A stretch of 64,000 bases of DNA, from contig AP025573.1 of assembly GCA_022845895.1 (NCBI GenBank), positions 3,568,501 to 3,632,500 on the forward strand. Direction: 5' to 3'. A program made the translations under genes and the position numbers. The stretch is from Lachnospiraceae bacterium. Lineage in GTDB: Bacteria; Bacillota; Clostridia; Lachnospirales; Lachnospiraceae. Positions 34,076 to 43,404 of this stretch are shown one piece after another (the stretch's first letter is position 1; each line of letters opens with the position of its first letter). A model generated the notes under the pieces. It did not search any database and was not told where the DNA came from. It saw only the letters and a program-made list of their open reading frames with translations.

Positions 34076-34918
34076 TTACACCTCCAGTGATGCGATAGCT
34101 GCATCGATCTCGCTAAATGCCTGTCTGAACTGTTCTTCTGTCGGAGTGCCGCCGTGGAACTTCACGTTGTTCTCCATATATGATACGCCCTTGCCCTTTA
34201 CCGTCTTTGCCACGATTACTGTCGGCATGCCTTTTGCTTTTGCCGCCTCATCGATGGCACCGGCAATCTGCTCATAATCATGTCCGTCTATCGTTATCAC
34301 ATTCCACTTGAACGCTTTGAACTTATCCTCAATCGGATAGGGGGACATTACCGCTTCGACCGTACCGTCAATCTGCAGGTTGTTGTTATCCACGAACACC
34401 GTTAGATTGTCAAGGCCATAGTTTCCGGCAGCCATGGCGGCCTCCCATATCTGTCCTTCCTGAATCTCTCCGTCGCCAAGGGCCGCATATACACGGTAAT
34501 CTTTCTTATCTACCTTGCCTGTCAGCGCCATGCCGACCGCTGCAGACAAGCCCTGTCCAAGAGAGCCTGCCGACATATCCACACCCGGAACCTTCGTCAT
34601 CTCTACATGCCCGGACAGATAGCTGTCCACGTTGCGGAACGTCATCAGGTCGCTCACCGGAAAGTATCCTTTCAGCGCCAGCGTCGCGTACATCGTCGGC
34701 GTACAGTGTCCTTTGGATAACACGAACCGGTCACGGTCCGGATTCTTCGGGTCAGATGGGTCTATATGCATCTTCTCAAAGTATAATACTGCCAATATGT
34801 CTGCTACTGAAAAAGAACCGCCTACATGTCCGGAGTGGGCCGCTTCGATTGCCTCGAGCGCCTTTCTCCTTATCTTTGCTGCCGTTAGTGCCAGTTCTTT
34901 CACTCTTTTCTCTTCCAT
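34076..34918 (-). CDS. Transketolase, N-terminal (thiamine diphosphate-binding) subunit
   Basis: 280 residues. AAHSGHVGGSFSVADIL and the GDGEIQEGQIWEA-N thiamine diphosphate/Mg motif are intact, with DNNNLQIDG following. ATG 34918 has GGAGG 9 nt upstream. It forms the holoenzyme with the C-terminal subunit. Together with RpiB-type isomerase and dehydrogenases it suggests a pathway through tetrose or pentose phosphates. Confidence 0.94.
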   Translation of the reverse strand: MEEKRVKELALTAAKIRRKALEAIEAAHSGHVGGSFSVADILAVLYFEKMHIDPSDPKNPDRDRFVLSKGHCTPTMYATLALKGYFPVSDLMTFRNVDSYLSGHVEMTKVPGVDMSAGSLGQGLSAAVGMALTGKVDKKDYRVYAALGDGEIQEGQIWEAAMAAGNYGLDNLTVFVDNNNLQIDGTVEAVMSPYPIEDKFKAFKWNVITIDGHDYEQIAGAIDEAAKAKGMPTVIVAKTVKGKGVSYMENNVKFHGGTPTEEQFRQAFSEIDAAIASLEV

Positions 34919-34954
34919 CTTTAAGAACCTCCGTCTGATATTAGTCATATACAT

Positions 34955-35722
34955 TTAGCAGATTGTAAATCCACCGTCAATTACCAGGTTCGCCCCGTTG
35001 ATAAGGCTTGCCGCGTCACTTGCAAGGAACACCGCGCACGCCGCCACTTCTTCCGGATAGCCGAAACGGTGGGCCGGTATCTTCTTCTTGAATTCCTCTC
35101 CCCGCTCATTGTTCCAGTTCTCTTCGCCCATAGGTGTGAGGATGATCGTCGGTGAGACGGCATTGACATTGATGTTGTACTGGGCCAGCTCCATTGCGAA
35201 CTGTTTCGTGGCATAGATGACCGCTGCTTTGGCACAGCCGTAAGTCAGATGCCCATCGAGCGCCACCACGCCTGCCTGAGAGCCCATGTTGATAATCTTC
35301 CCTCCACCGTTTTCCTTCATCACTTTTGCCGCGGCCTTCATGAACCGCACGGTGCCTGTCAGGTTGATACTAAGCGTCTTATCCCAGAGCGCTTCATCAT
35401 GCTCCAGCACGCCTTCCACTACCCCAATCCCTGCACAGTTGACGAGGATATCAAGGGAGCCGAACGTCTCCATGGTCGTGCCGACACATTCCTCAATCGC
35501 CTCTGTCTTTGTGATGTCTCCCGCATAAGCCATGTAACCCACACCCTGACTCTTCATATACGCCGGCAGTTCGGCTGGTTCGCTTAAGTCGAAGCTCACG
35601 ACGTTGGCACCTTTTCTCGCATACATCTTCGCAATCTCAAATCCGATACCGCTTGCAGCCCCTGTGACGATAGCCGTCTTGCCTGCGAGGCTGAAGTCTT
35701 CATTAAAATTCCTGTAATCCAT
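34955..35722 (-). CDS. SDR-family sugar/polyol oxidoreductase
   Basis: 255 residues of classical short-chain dehydrogenase. TGAASGIG for NAD(P), NCAGIG, the catalytic Ser in GSQAG and Tyr-x-x-x-Lys in YGCAKAA are present; the C-terminus LINGANLVIDGG is typical. Similar proteins oxidise gluconate, sorbitol or deoxygluconate. GGAGG lies about 11 nt before ATG 35722. It sits between a polyol dehydrogenase gene and transketolase genes. Confidence 0.92.
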   Translation of the reverse strand: MDYRNFNEDFSLAGKTAIVTGAASGIGFEIAKMYARKGANVVSFDLSEPAELPAYMKSQGVGYMAYAGDITKTEAIEECVGTTMETFGSLDILVNCAGIGVVEGVLEHDEALWDKTLSINLTGTVRFMKAAAKVMKENGGGKIINMGSQAGVVALDGHLTYGCAKAAVIYATKQFAMELAQYNINVNAVSPTIILTPMGEENWNNERGEEFKKKIPAHRFGYPEEVAACAVFLASDAASLINGANLVIDGGFTIC

Positions 35723-35753
35723 CTCTAATCATCCTCCATGGTGTACCTGTCCG

Positions 35754-36794
35754 CTACTTAATCTTGATTACCGCTTTTACGACATCATCCTTATTGTTGA
35801 TCGCACAGTCGAACGCTTCCTGGATATCCTCAAAGTCAAACTCATGCGTCACGATGCCGGATACGTCGATGATACCGTCCGCAATGGCTGCGATTGCCTG
35901 TGGATATATGTTTCTGTAACGGAATACAGATTCGATTCTGGCCTCTTTTGCCATAATCTTGGCGAAGTTATACTCTATCTTCTCTTGTGCGGATATCCCG
36001 ACGAGAACAATAGTACCGCCATTTTTCACCATGTACGGCGTCTGCTGGATTGTAATCGGAGAGCCGGCGGTCTCAAATACTTTGTCCACCCCTGCGCCAT
36101 CTGTAAGCTTATCTACTTCCCCGACCGCATCCATCTCTCTGCCGTTGATGACACGGGTCGCGCCAAGCTTCAGGGCATAGTCAAGACGCTTTGGAATCAC
36201 GTCCACTACCGTGATATCTGTGGCGCCGTGTGCCTTGCAGGCAAGCAGCGTCACAAGGCCGATGCAGCCCGCGCCGAGAATTACTACGGAGTCGCCGAGC
36301 TTTACGTCGCCCTGATTGGCTGCGTGCATACCTACGGATAAAGGTTCTACAAGAGCCCCTTCCTTCGTGCTGATATTATCCGGGAGCTTGAAGCACATGT
36401 TCTCCGGAAATGCGATGTAGTTCTCATAGCAGCCCTGTACCGGAGGCGTCGCCAGAAACTGTACGTCCGGACACAGGTTGTAACGCCCTGTCTTGCAGAA
36501 TTCACACTGGCCGCACGTGATACCCGGCTCAAGTGCAACTTTGTCACCAACTTTAAGATGCTCTACGCCTTCGCCAAGGGCGACGACCGTACCGGCACAT
36601 TCGTGTCCGAGCATGAAGTCTCCCTCTACCTTGTAATCGCCACATCTCCCGTCATGGAAATAATGCACATCGGAACCGCAGATTCCTACATACTCAAGCT
36701 CGACAAGCACTTCTTTTGCTCCGGCTTTCGGCATCTCGATATCGCGGATCTCCATTTTGTCTAAATCTGTCATATAAGCTGCTCTGTTATTCAT
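35754..36794 (-). CDS. Zinc-dependent L-iditol/xylitol-type dehydrogenase (MDR)
   Basis: 346 residues. Catalytic zinc: CGSDVHYF and LGHECAG; structural zinc lobe CGQCEFCKTGRYNLC; NAD loop GAGCIGLV; FRYRNIYPQAIAAI near the C-terminus. These are the marks of sorbitol/xylitol dehydrogenases, converting polyol to ketose. First gene of the SDR-transketolase set. It is closely similar in motif content to the partial gene at 63596 and to the gene at 22242. Confidence 0.93.
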   Translation of the reverse strand: MNNRAAYMTDLDKMEIRDIEMPKAGAKEVLVELEYVGICGSDVHYFHDGRCGDYKVEGDFMLGHECAGTVVALGEGVEHLKVGDKVALEPGITCGQCEFCKTGRYNLCPDVQFLATPPVQGCYENYIAFPENMCFKLPDNISTKEGALVEPLSVGMHAANQGDVKLGDSVVILGAGCIGLVTLLACKAHGATDITVVDVIPKRLDYALKLGATRVINGREMDAVGEVDKLTDGAGVDKVFETAGSPITIQQTPYMVKNGGTIVLVGISAQEKIEYNFAKIMAKEARIESVFRYRNIYPQAIAAIADGIIDVSGIVTHEFDFEDIQEAFDCAINNKDDVVKAVIKIK

Positions 36795-36890
36795 ACCAAA
36801 CCACCTGTCCTTTCCTGGATTGTTAAATTTTTCTCGATTTTTTTAGGTCAAATAAAATGTCCCGCATACGAGACAGCGCATCTTTTGTAT

Positions 36891-36925
36891 AAAAACTGGC
36901 AAGCCATAAGACCTGCCAGTTTTTT
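36891..36925. terminator. Bidirectional-looking intrinsic terminator
   Basis: AAAAACTGGCA (36891-36901) pairs with TGCCAGTTTTT (36914-36924), 11 bp with A/T tails on both sides. It lies just after the binding-protein gene ending at 36961 on the minus strand and isolates it from the dehydrogenase operon. Confidence 0.85.
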
Positions 36926-36960
36926 ACTTTTACAATATACTTTTATTTACTGACATTCTA

Positions 36961-37965
36961 TTATTCTTTAATCTGTCCGTTGTCTTTGTACATCTGGATA
37001 TACTCGTCAACATTGTCGCTTGTAATCAATGGAGCCGGAACGTTGTCATTAATGTCAGTAATCTTCTTTTCGCCTGTCAGTACAGAATGGATTGCTTCTG
37101 CGTTCATCTTAGCCAGGTCGATTGCTGACTGTAAGCCTGTAGATGTCATCTTGCCTTCTTTGATCAACAGGCAAGCCTCTGCTGTTCCGTCAACGCCGTA
37201 TGCCAGCATATCTTTAAATTTGTCATTATCTTTTACTACTTCGATTGCGCCTGCTGCCATATTGTCGTTCATAGATACGACTGCATCGATATCGCCGTAA
37301 GCCTGTACCCAGTCTTCCATGAGTGACATAGCTTCGTCTTTGTTCCAGTTAGCGATGTCTTCTGCAAGAATCTCAACGTCTGGTCTCTTCTCGAAGAATT
37401 CTTTTTCCCATGCATTTCTTCTCTCTGTGCTGTGGAAGTTGCCTGCAGGCCCTAACAGTACGACAACTTTTGCGTTCTCTGGAATCTGGTCGATAGCAAG
37501 GTCGCAGTTTACTTTCGCCTGCTCGTATGGATCGGCGTCGATAGAACCTGTTCCTTCACACTCGACACGTGGGTTTGTCGTGATACATGGGATTCCTGCG
37601 TCAACTACCTGCTGGATATAAGGAAGCTGAGCCTCACCGTTGTTCGCCTGGATGATGATGCCGTCGAATCCGCTGGAGATAGCGTTCTCAATCATCGTGT
37701 TCTCTTTTTCGTCGTTAGCTTCACCGTCAAATACTTCCAGTGTCATATCGTCATAGTTTTCAAATTCAGCCTTCAGCTCATTTGCAAGCCATGCCGCGAA
37801 TGAATCGGACTGGGCTCTTGCGATATAAGCTACTTTATAGCTGTCTTTCTTGTCTCCTGAATCTTTCTTGTCGTCAGAGCTTCCTGAGTCTGATTTGCCG
37901 CATCCGATTGCCATAGTAGCAACCATTGCCGCGCAGAGTAATACGCTTATAACTTTCTTTTTCAT
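36961..37965 (-). CDS. Sugar ABC importer substrate-binding lipoprotein (RbsB-like)
   Basis: 334 residues. Signal peptide with lipobox MAIGC, Cys22, then a Ser/Lys/Asp-rich linker. Ribose-binding-protein motifs: ENTMIENAISSGFDGIIIQANN, GIPCITTNPR and VVSMNDNMAAGAIEVVK. AGGAGG lies 9 nt before ATG 37965; reading further upstream is not protein-like. Last gene of the third importer operon, transcribed toward the bidirectional terminator. Confidence 0.93.
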   Translation of the reverse strand: MKKKVISVLLCAAMVATMAIGCGKSDSGSSDDKKDSGDKKDSYKVAYIARAQSDSFAAWLANELKAEFENYDDMTLEVFDGEANDEKENTMIENAISSGFDGIIIQANNGEAQLPYIQQVVDAGIPCITTNPRVECEGTGSIDADPYEQAKVNCDLAIDQIPENAKVVVLLGPAGNFHSTERRNAWEKEFFEKRPDVEILAEDIANWNKDEAMSLMEDWVQAYGDIDAVVSMNDNMAAGAIEVVKDNDKFKDMLAYGVDGTAEACLLIKEGKMTSTGLQSAIDLAKMNAEAIHSVLTGEKKITDINDNVPAPLITSDNVDEYIQMYKDNGQIKE

Positions 37966-38041
37966 AGATAATATCCTCCTTTTTTTGCTTTCATATTGTA
38001 AAAGTTCTGCACTTAATGCATTCATTTCTATGATGGAAGCT

Positions 38042-39037
38042 TTACTTCGCCTCTTCTTTCTTGGCATCTTCTGCCACAAGGATAACTTTCCTCGTCTTCT
38101 TATTCTTGGAACGGATATCCAGAACGACCGCAAATGCGATGATGGCACCTTTGACTATCTGCTGTACGTAGGAGTCCACTCCGGTCAGGTTCATGATATT
38201 GTTCAGGAAACCGATGATAAATGCACCGGCAAGGGTGCCCATCGTCGTTCCTACGCCTCCGGAGAAGCTCGTACCGCCGACGATGGTGGCTGTCAGACCT
38301 TCCATCTCGTATCCGACCGCGCCGTTCGGCAGCCCTGCGTTGACACGGCTCATGAACAATACGCCCGCGATTCCCGCAAATACGCCGTTGATGATATATG
38401 TAATGTACTTGTTCTTCTTAACATTGATGCCGGATGCGATAGCTGCCCCTTCGTTGCCGCCGATCGCGTACAGGGAACGGCCATATCTCGTGTGGTTCAT
38501 GATATACCAGGTGATGATGGTGATGACGACCATGAAGATGATAGGCATCGGTATCGGTCCCACGCTGCCTTGCCCGAAGATTGTAAAATCCTTCAGCTGA
38601 AGCAGGTTCTGTCCCTGCGTATACAGGAGGGCCGCACCCCTTGCCATCGTCTGCATCGCAAGCGTGGCGATAAAGGCCGGAACATCAAAATGTGTTACAA
38701 GTACCGCATTTACAAGGTTGCACAGAACTCCGATCACGACTGCCAGCACAAGCGCCAGTGCCAGGGAACCGGTGGACTGGTAACAGGCGATCGAGAGCAC
38801 GCCGGAGAGTGCCAGCACGGAGCCTACAGACAAGTCAATCAGCCCTGCGATGACAAGGAGCATCTCCCCGTATGCTATGATGGTTCCTACAGACAGCTGC
38901 CGGGCAACGTTAGTCAGGTTGTTCACGGATAAGAAATTCTCATTCATCACCGCACATAATATGAACATCGCCAGCAACACGATAAAAATAGAATATTTTT
39001 CTACGAACTTACTGTTTTTGAATTTACCTTTACTCAT
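38042..39037 (-). CDS. Sugar ABC importer permease (RbsC-like)
   Basis: 331 residues, hydrophobic with about nine helices. LVIAGLIDLSVGSVLALSG and AVGYEMEGLTATIVGGTSFSGG (split across the loop) are the RbsC family marks. ATG 39037 has GGAGG 9 nt upstream and lies 4 nt after the ATPase gene. A charged C-terminal tail (SKNKKTRKVIL..) follows the last helix. Confidence 0.93.
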   Translation of the reverse strand: MSKGKFKNSKFVEKYSIFIVLLAMFILCAVMNENFLSVNNLTNVARQLSVGTIIAYGEMLLVIAGLIDLSVGSVLALSGVLSIACYQSTGSLALALVLAVVIGVLCNLVNAVLVTHFDVPAFIATLAMQTMARGAALLYTQGQNLLQLKDFTIFGQGSVGPIPMPIIFMVVITIITWYIMNHTRYGRSLYAIGGNEGAAIASGINVKKNKYITYIINGVFAGIAGVLFMSRVNAGLPNGAVGYEMEGLTATIVGGTSFSGGVGTTMGTLAGAFIIGFLNNIMNLTGVDSYVQQIVKGAIIAFAVVLDIRSKNKKTRKVILVAEDAKKEEAK

Positions 39038-39041
39038 CTTC

Positions 39042-40544
39042 CTATACCTCCGCTTTTTCTGTACCTGTCGCAAATCTCATAATCGTTTCCTGCGAGAACT
39101 CGTCCCTGTTCAGACATCCTGTAATCATTCCTTTGTTCATGACATAAATCCTGTCGCACATTCCGATTAATTCAGGCAGTTCCGAGGAAACCATGATGAC
39201 GGTCTTGCCCTCTTTCACGAGTTCGGTCATCAGTCTGTATATCTCAAACTTTGCGCCAACGTCGATACCTCTGGTTGGTTCATCCAGAATCAGCACATCC
39301 GGATCCCTCAGCATCCACTTTGCGAGAAGTACCTTCTGCTGGTTGCCGCCGCTAAGTGCCTGTATCGCAGTCTCTAGCGAAGGTGTTTTGACGTTCATCT
39401 TGTCAAAATATTCCCCGACGAGCTTCTTCTCCTCTCTTGGGTGGCTCCTGCCCCCGTAGATGAACTTGTCAAGGCTTGAAATGCTTGCGTTCTCCATAAC
39501 GCTTCTGATAGGTACGATTCCGTAACGCCTTCTGTCCTCTGACAGCATGACTACTTTGTTGTTGATACTGTCTCTTACTTTCTTAATCTGTACCGGCTTG
39601 CCATGGACTTTGATTTCTCCACCGTCATAAGGGTCCAGGCCGAAGATTGCCCGCATCGTCTCTGTACGTCCTGCTCCCATCAGGCCTGCAAATCCTACTA
39701 TTTCACCTTTCTTCGCGTAGAAGTTGATATCCTTGAATACCCCCCTGCTCTCCAAATCTTTGATTTCAATAATCGGATCGCCGACGGGCACTTCTTCTTT
39801 CGGGTATACATTTTCCATCTTCCGCCCTACCATCAGTGCAATGACAGTGTCCAGGTCAATGTCGGATGCCGGATGCGTCTCGACCACCGTGCCGTCACGC
39901 AATACGGTGATATCGTCTGCGATGCGGAATACTTCTTCCATCTTGTGGGATATGTAGATGATACTTACGCCGCGGCTCTTGAGCTCTGCAATCTTCTCAA
40001 ACAGCACCTCAACCTCTCTGTTCGTGATTGCCGATGTCGGCTCATCCATGATTACGATATCTGCATTATTAGAAATAGCCTTGATGATTTCCAGCATCTG
40101 GATATCAGATACGGTAAGCGTCTTAAGCTTCTGCTCCGGATCATACGGAAGCTTCTCCTGCTCGAGAAACTTAAGCGTCTCCTTGCGGACTTTCCTCCAG
40201 TCGATTTTACCAACCTTGTTTACCGGCAGCCTTCCGAGAAACAGGTTCTCTTCTATCGACATCTCAGGTACATAGTTCAGCTCCTGGGCAATCATGGCAA
40301 TCCCGTAGCTTTGTGCCTGAATAGGATTCTTAATCTCCACCGGCTTCTCGTCGATGAATATCTGTCCTGAGTCCGGTTTGTAAAGTCCGTTGATAATCTT
40401 CATCAGCGTAGACTTTCCTGCACCATTCTCACCACAAAGGGCATGCACCGTCCCTTTTCTTACCGCAAAATCGATGTTGTCCAAAGCTTTGACTCCCGGG
40501 AAAGACTTATTAATTCCGCTGACACGCATTTTAATATTCTCCAC
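39042..40544 (-). CDS. Sugar ABC importer ATP-binding protein (RbsA-like)
   Basis: 500 residues with intact tandem ABC domains. Walker A GENGAGKST at 38-46, IVIMDEPTSAIT and ISHKMEE in domain 1; GLMGAGRTE, ALSGGNQQKVLLAKW and LILDEPTRGID in domain 2. The start is probably a GTG at 40544, because GGGAGG lies 8 nt before it and no ATG in frame has such a site (ATG 40529 and ATG 40565 are alternatives). Transcribed from the near-consensus promoter at 40723-40751. Confidence 0.92.
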   Translation of the reverse strand: MENIKMRVSGINKSFPGVKALDNIDFAVRKGTVHALCGENGAGKSTLMKIINGLYKPDSGQIFIDEKPVEIKNPIQAQSYGIAMIAQELNYVPEMSIEENLFLGRLPVNKVGKIDWRKVRKETLKFLEQEKLPYDPEQKLKTLTVSDIQMLEIIKAISNNADIVIMDEPTSAITNREVEVLFEKIAELKSRGVSIIYISHKMEEVFRIADDITVLRDGTVVETHPASDIDLDTVIALMVGRKMENVYPKEEVPVGDPIIEIKDLESRGVFKDINFYAKKGEIVGFAGLMGAGRTETMRAIFGLDPYDGGEIKVHGKPVQIKKVRDSINNKVVMLSEDRRRYGIVPIRSVMENASISSLDKFIYGGRSHPREEKKLVGEYFDKMNVKTPSLETAIQALSGGNQQKVLLAKWMLRDPDVLILDEPTRGIDVGAKFEIYRLMTELVKEGKTVIMVSSELPELIGMCDRIYVMNKGMITGCLNRDEFSQETIMRFATGTEKAEV

Positions 40545-40963
40545 TCTTCTTTCCTCCCTTTTCATATACTTCACAGCTTTTACCAATTTTTTGCAATTTC
40601 TCATATTTGTTTTATTACTGTTTATGACCGTTTATGCTTGAGCCAATATCTAACTTAGCATTTTTAACGATTCTATGACAAATATTTTGCATTTATTATG
40701 CATTTTGCTTATTATAGGACAAATTATAATATTATGACCCTTGTTTGTCAAGTCACTTTTTTGTCCTTTGACAGGCACTTTTTTATGATTTTTGTTAAAA
40801 TGTACATTTTTAGTTATATCTTTGTTCATATTTAGTTCATATTATCAACCGTCATTCAATTATTCTTTTTGACTTTTTGTTTGTTTTTTATTGTTTTCTT
40901 TTTGTTTTTGTGTTATCTTATGCTTAATTTCTTATATAAGATGTACATAGAAAGGAGCATGTT
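40545..40963. promoter_or_regulatory. AT-rich divergent control region between importer and DeoR operon
   Basis: 419 bp without a gene. It holds the importer promoter (40723-40751), TTTGTC/GACAAA-type repeats around it, and a long T-rich stretch (about 40850-40915) before the plus-strand operon. Near 40933-40940 a TATATAAG may be the -10 of the plus-strand promoter, but no convincing -35 is seen. The DeoR regulator encoded in the plus operon is the natural candidate to bind here. Confidence 0.55.
40717..40766 (-). promoter_or_regulatory. Consensus SigA promoter of the third importer with flanking inverted repeat
   Basis: Minus strand TTGACA (40746-40751), 17-nt spacer, TATAAT (40723-40728): a perfect match to SigA consensus. 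GGACAAA (40717-40723) and TTTGTCC (40760-40766) form an inverted repeat bracketing it, with further TTTGTCA and TTTGACA copies nearby. A promoter this strong is probably held by a repressor; DeoR binding is inferred. Confidence 0.75.
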
Positions 40964-41914
40964 ATGATTCACACCCTTACGCTGAACCCCGCCATCGACA
41001 GGATCTTATACTTGAACGAGCTGGAGAAGAATGTCACAAACAGGGTCAAAAAAACCACAGATACTATCGGCGGCAAAGGCACACACGTATCTATCAACCT
41101 GAAGCTTCTGGGACAGGATAATAACGCCTTCGGCATATGCCACGGCGAGAACGGCAGACAGGTCATCCAGATGCTCTCCAATTACGGCATCGACGTCCGG
41201 TTCAACCATTATATGGAAGGCTGCAGGGAGACGAGAACAAATTATCTCCTCATCGAGGACAGTGCCGACTGTACGATTGTCGCGGAATCCGGTGTCACGC
41301 TCACCGAAAAAGAGCTGGAAGATCTTCTGTCTACGATGAAAGAAGCCATCCGCCCCGGAGATTACCTCATATTTTCCGGCGATGCATCCAATTCTCCCGA
41401 CCCTTCCATATACAATAAGATTCTGCACACCTTCCGGGACAGGGATTTGAAGTTCTTCCTGGACACGAGCGGCGCCTCGCTGAAGGAGTGTATCCAGGAG
41501 TCTCCTTATATGATCAAGCCGAATCTGGACGAACTCTCTACGCTGGCCGGGTACAGTATTCCGGAAGATGACGCGTCTATCATCAAAGCCATCGATTCTC
41601 TGGACAGATATGGGGTGGAGATTATTGCCGTATCACTGGGCGGGAACGGCTCTATCGTCAAGACCCCGGAAGGGGTATACCGCGTACACCCGCCGAGGGT
41701 AGATGTCATCAATACGATAGGCTGCGGCGACTGCTATCTTGCCGGGTTCGTATACGGATTGTCGAAGGGATATGAGATGGAAGAGACGATACGGACTGCG
41801 ACAGGAGTCTCAGCCGCTACTGCCGAATCGCAGCTTTCGGCTGGCTATGATTATAGCCGCGCCATGGAATTGAAAAACCAAGTAACAATTGAAAAAATCT
41901 GCCAATTATATTAA
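40964..41914 (+). CDS. PfkB-family sugar-phosphate kinase (FruK/LacC-like)
   Basis: 316 residues. The start MIHTLTLNPAIDRILYL and IGGKGTHVSINLKLLG are those of 1-phosphofructokinase and tagatose-6-phosphate kinase; the catalytic Asp is in NTIGCGDCYLAGF. It would phosphorylate a ketose phosphate to a bisphosphate for aldolase cleavage. AGGAGC lies just before ATG 40964. First gene of the six-gene plus-strand operon. Confidence 0.9.
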   Translation: MIHTLTLNPAIDRILYLNELEKNVTNRVKKTTDTIGGKGTHVSINLKLLGQDNNAFGICHGENGRQVIQMLSNYGIDVRFNHYMEGCRETRTNYLLIEDSADCTIVAESGVTLTEKELEDLLSTMKEAIRPGDYLIFSGDASNSPDPSIYNKILHTFRDRDLKFFLDTSGASLKECIQESPYMIKPNLDELSTLAGYSIPEDDASIIKAIDSLDRYGVEIIAVSLGGNGSIVKTPEGVYRVHPPRVDVINTIGCGDCYLAGFVYGLSKGYEMEETIRTATGVSAATAESQLSAGYDYSRAMELKNQVTIEKICQLY

Positions 41915-41931
41915 AGTAAAGGAGTAAAAGT

Positions 41932-42537
41932 ATGAGCAATTTATCTTATTACGAAATGAGACAGGAAATGGTAACAGTAGCACGGCTGATGTGGGAACGC
42001 AGGCTTACGAACGCTGCCGGGGGGAACTTCGCGGTACGCGTGGACGATAACCGCATCCTCATGTCCCCGTCACTTATGTCAGAGAATAAGCATTGTAATA
42101 TGAAGCCGGAAGATTTCCTTCTGATTGATTATGACCAGAACATACTGGAAGGAGAAGGAAAGCTCTCCCGCGAAGGATTGATGCACGTGCTGATCCTCAG
42201 CAACTTCAAAGAAATAGAATGTACGATACATGCCCATCCGTTCTACTGTATGCCGTTCGTGGCACAGTGCAAGCCGATTCCGAATGTGACAGAAGCCACG
42301 ATGGGACGAGGCGAGGTCGGATGTATCGAATGGACGAAAGCCTATTCCGAAGAGCTGAGCAGAAACGTATACCAGTATTTTGAAGACCACAGGGAGCTGG
42401 CCGAAAAGAAGCCAATCGGAATGATCATGCCAAAGCACGGCGTCGTCGTATCCGGTCCTAGCATCTATCTTGCCTACAGCATGTTAGAGCGCATCGAGTG
42501 TGACGCTTTCTGTACCATTACGAAGAACCTCATCTAA
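41932..42537 (+). CDS. Class II aldolase (FucA/AraD family)
   Basis: 201 residues. TNAAGGNFAVRV, the Ser-x-Glu region in GKLSREGLMH, zinc ligands in HAHP and the later His in PKHGVV fit fuculose-phosphate aldolase or ribulose-phosphate epimerase relatives. It uses zinc to cleave or epimerise a sugar phosphate. AAAGGAG precedes ATG 41932, 17 nt after the PfkB kinase gene. Substrate not known. Confidence 0.88.
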   Translation: MSNLSYYEMRQEMVTVARLMWERRLTNAAGGNFAVRVDDNRILMSPSLMSENKHCNMKPEDFLLIDYDQNILEGEGKLSREGLMHVLILSNFKEIECTIHAHPFYCMPFVAQCKPIPNVTEATMGRGEVGCIEWTKAYSEELSRNVYQYFEDHRELAEKKPIGMIMPKHGVVVSGPSIYLAYSMLERIECDAFCTITKNLI

Positions 42538-42562
42538 ATTCTAAATAAGGATGGTATGAATT

Positions 42563-43387
42563 ATGTATAGCCATGAAAGGAAAGCCAAAATCATCGACCT
42601 GCTGAAGTCACAGTCTTCCGTAAGCGTCAATATACTGGCCGATATGCTTCACACGTCCAAGGAGACGATACGTCGGGATCTCAAAGAGCTGGAAAGCGAA
42701 GGCCTGTTGACGAGAACCCACGGCGGAGCCATAACCAACGGCAATTCCCGTTCCGTCGGAGCCTCTGCCAAGTACGGCGACACTATACTCAACAACGAGT
42801 ATCCTTTCGCGCTCCGGCATGTGAGAAATATACCGGAAAAGAAAAAGATAGCACAGAGGGCAGCTGCATTTATCGAGAACCGGGATACCATTTTCATCGA
42901 CAACAGTTCTACCACGCTGTTTCTCCTGGACTATATTCCAAGAGAAGTTCATCTGACTATCATCACGAATTCCATAAAGGTGCTGCTGGAGGCGGCCAAG
43001 CTCGAGAATCCCAACTTGTCGCTCATATCGCTGGCCGGCTTCTATAACTGCAACAATTATTCCGTATACGGAACGAGGACGATCAGAAGTGCGGAGGACT
43101 TTTTCCCGAACAAGACCTTTATCTCCTGTACCGGTGTTACACTTGAGAACCGGCTTACCGACATCAGCCTCAACGAGGTCGATACGAAGAAAGCACTTAT
43201 GTCCAAGTCAAAAGAGACATACCTGTTGGCAGACCACACAAAGTTTGAGATTAACGGACCTTTCTACCTGTCCGATTTTGATGCGATCGATTATATCGTG
43301 ACAGACAAATATGACTATACGCCGCAGACCGGCAGCAACATACGTACGATTACTTCCAAGAATAATATTAAAATCATTACAAGCTAG
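42563..43387 (+). CDS. DeoR-family transcriptional repressor
   Basis: 274 residues. The N-terminal DeoR helix-turn-helix is clear: VSVNILADMLHTSKETIRRDL and ELESEGLLTRTHGGA. The effector domain follows with IFIDNSSTTLFLLDYIP and ILVADHTKF-like LLADHTKFE. Such regulators are usually relieved by a phosphorylated sugar. Located inside the operon it likely controls, opposite the importer operon. Confidence 0.93.
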   Translation: MYSHERKAKIIDLLKSQSSVSVNILADMLHTSKETIRRDLKELESEGLLTRTHGGAITNGNSRSVGASAKYGDTILNNEYPFALRHVRNIPEKKKIAQRAAAFIENRDTIFIDNSSTTLFLLDYIPREVHLTIITNSIKVLLEAAKLENPNLSLISLAGFYNCNNYSVYGTRTIRSAEDFFPNKTFISCTGVTLENRLTDISLNEVDTKKALMSKSKETYLLADHTKFEINGPFYLSDFDAIDYIVTDKYDYTPQTGSNIRTITSKNNIKIITS

Positions 43388-43404
43388 AGGGAGGAGGGTC
43401 CACA

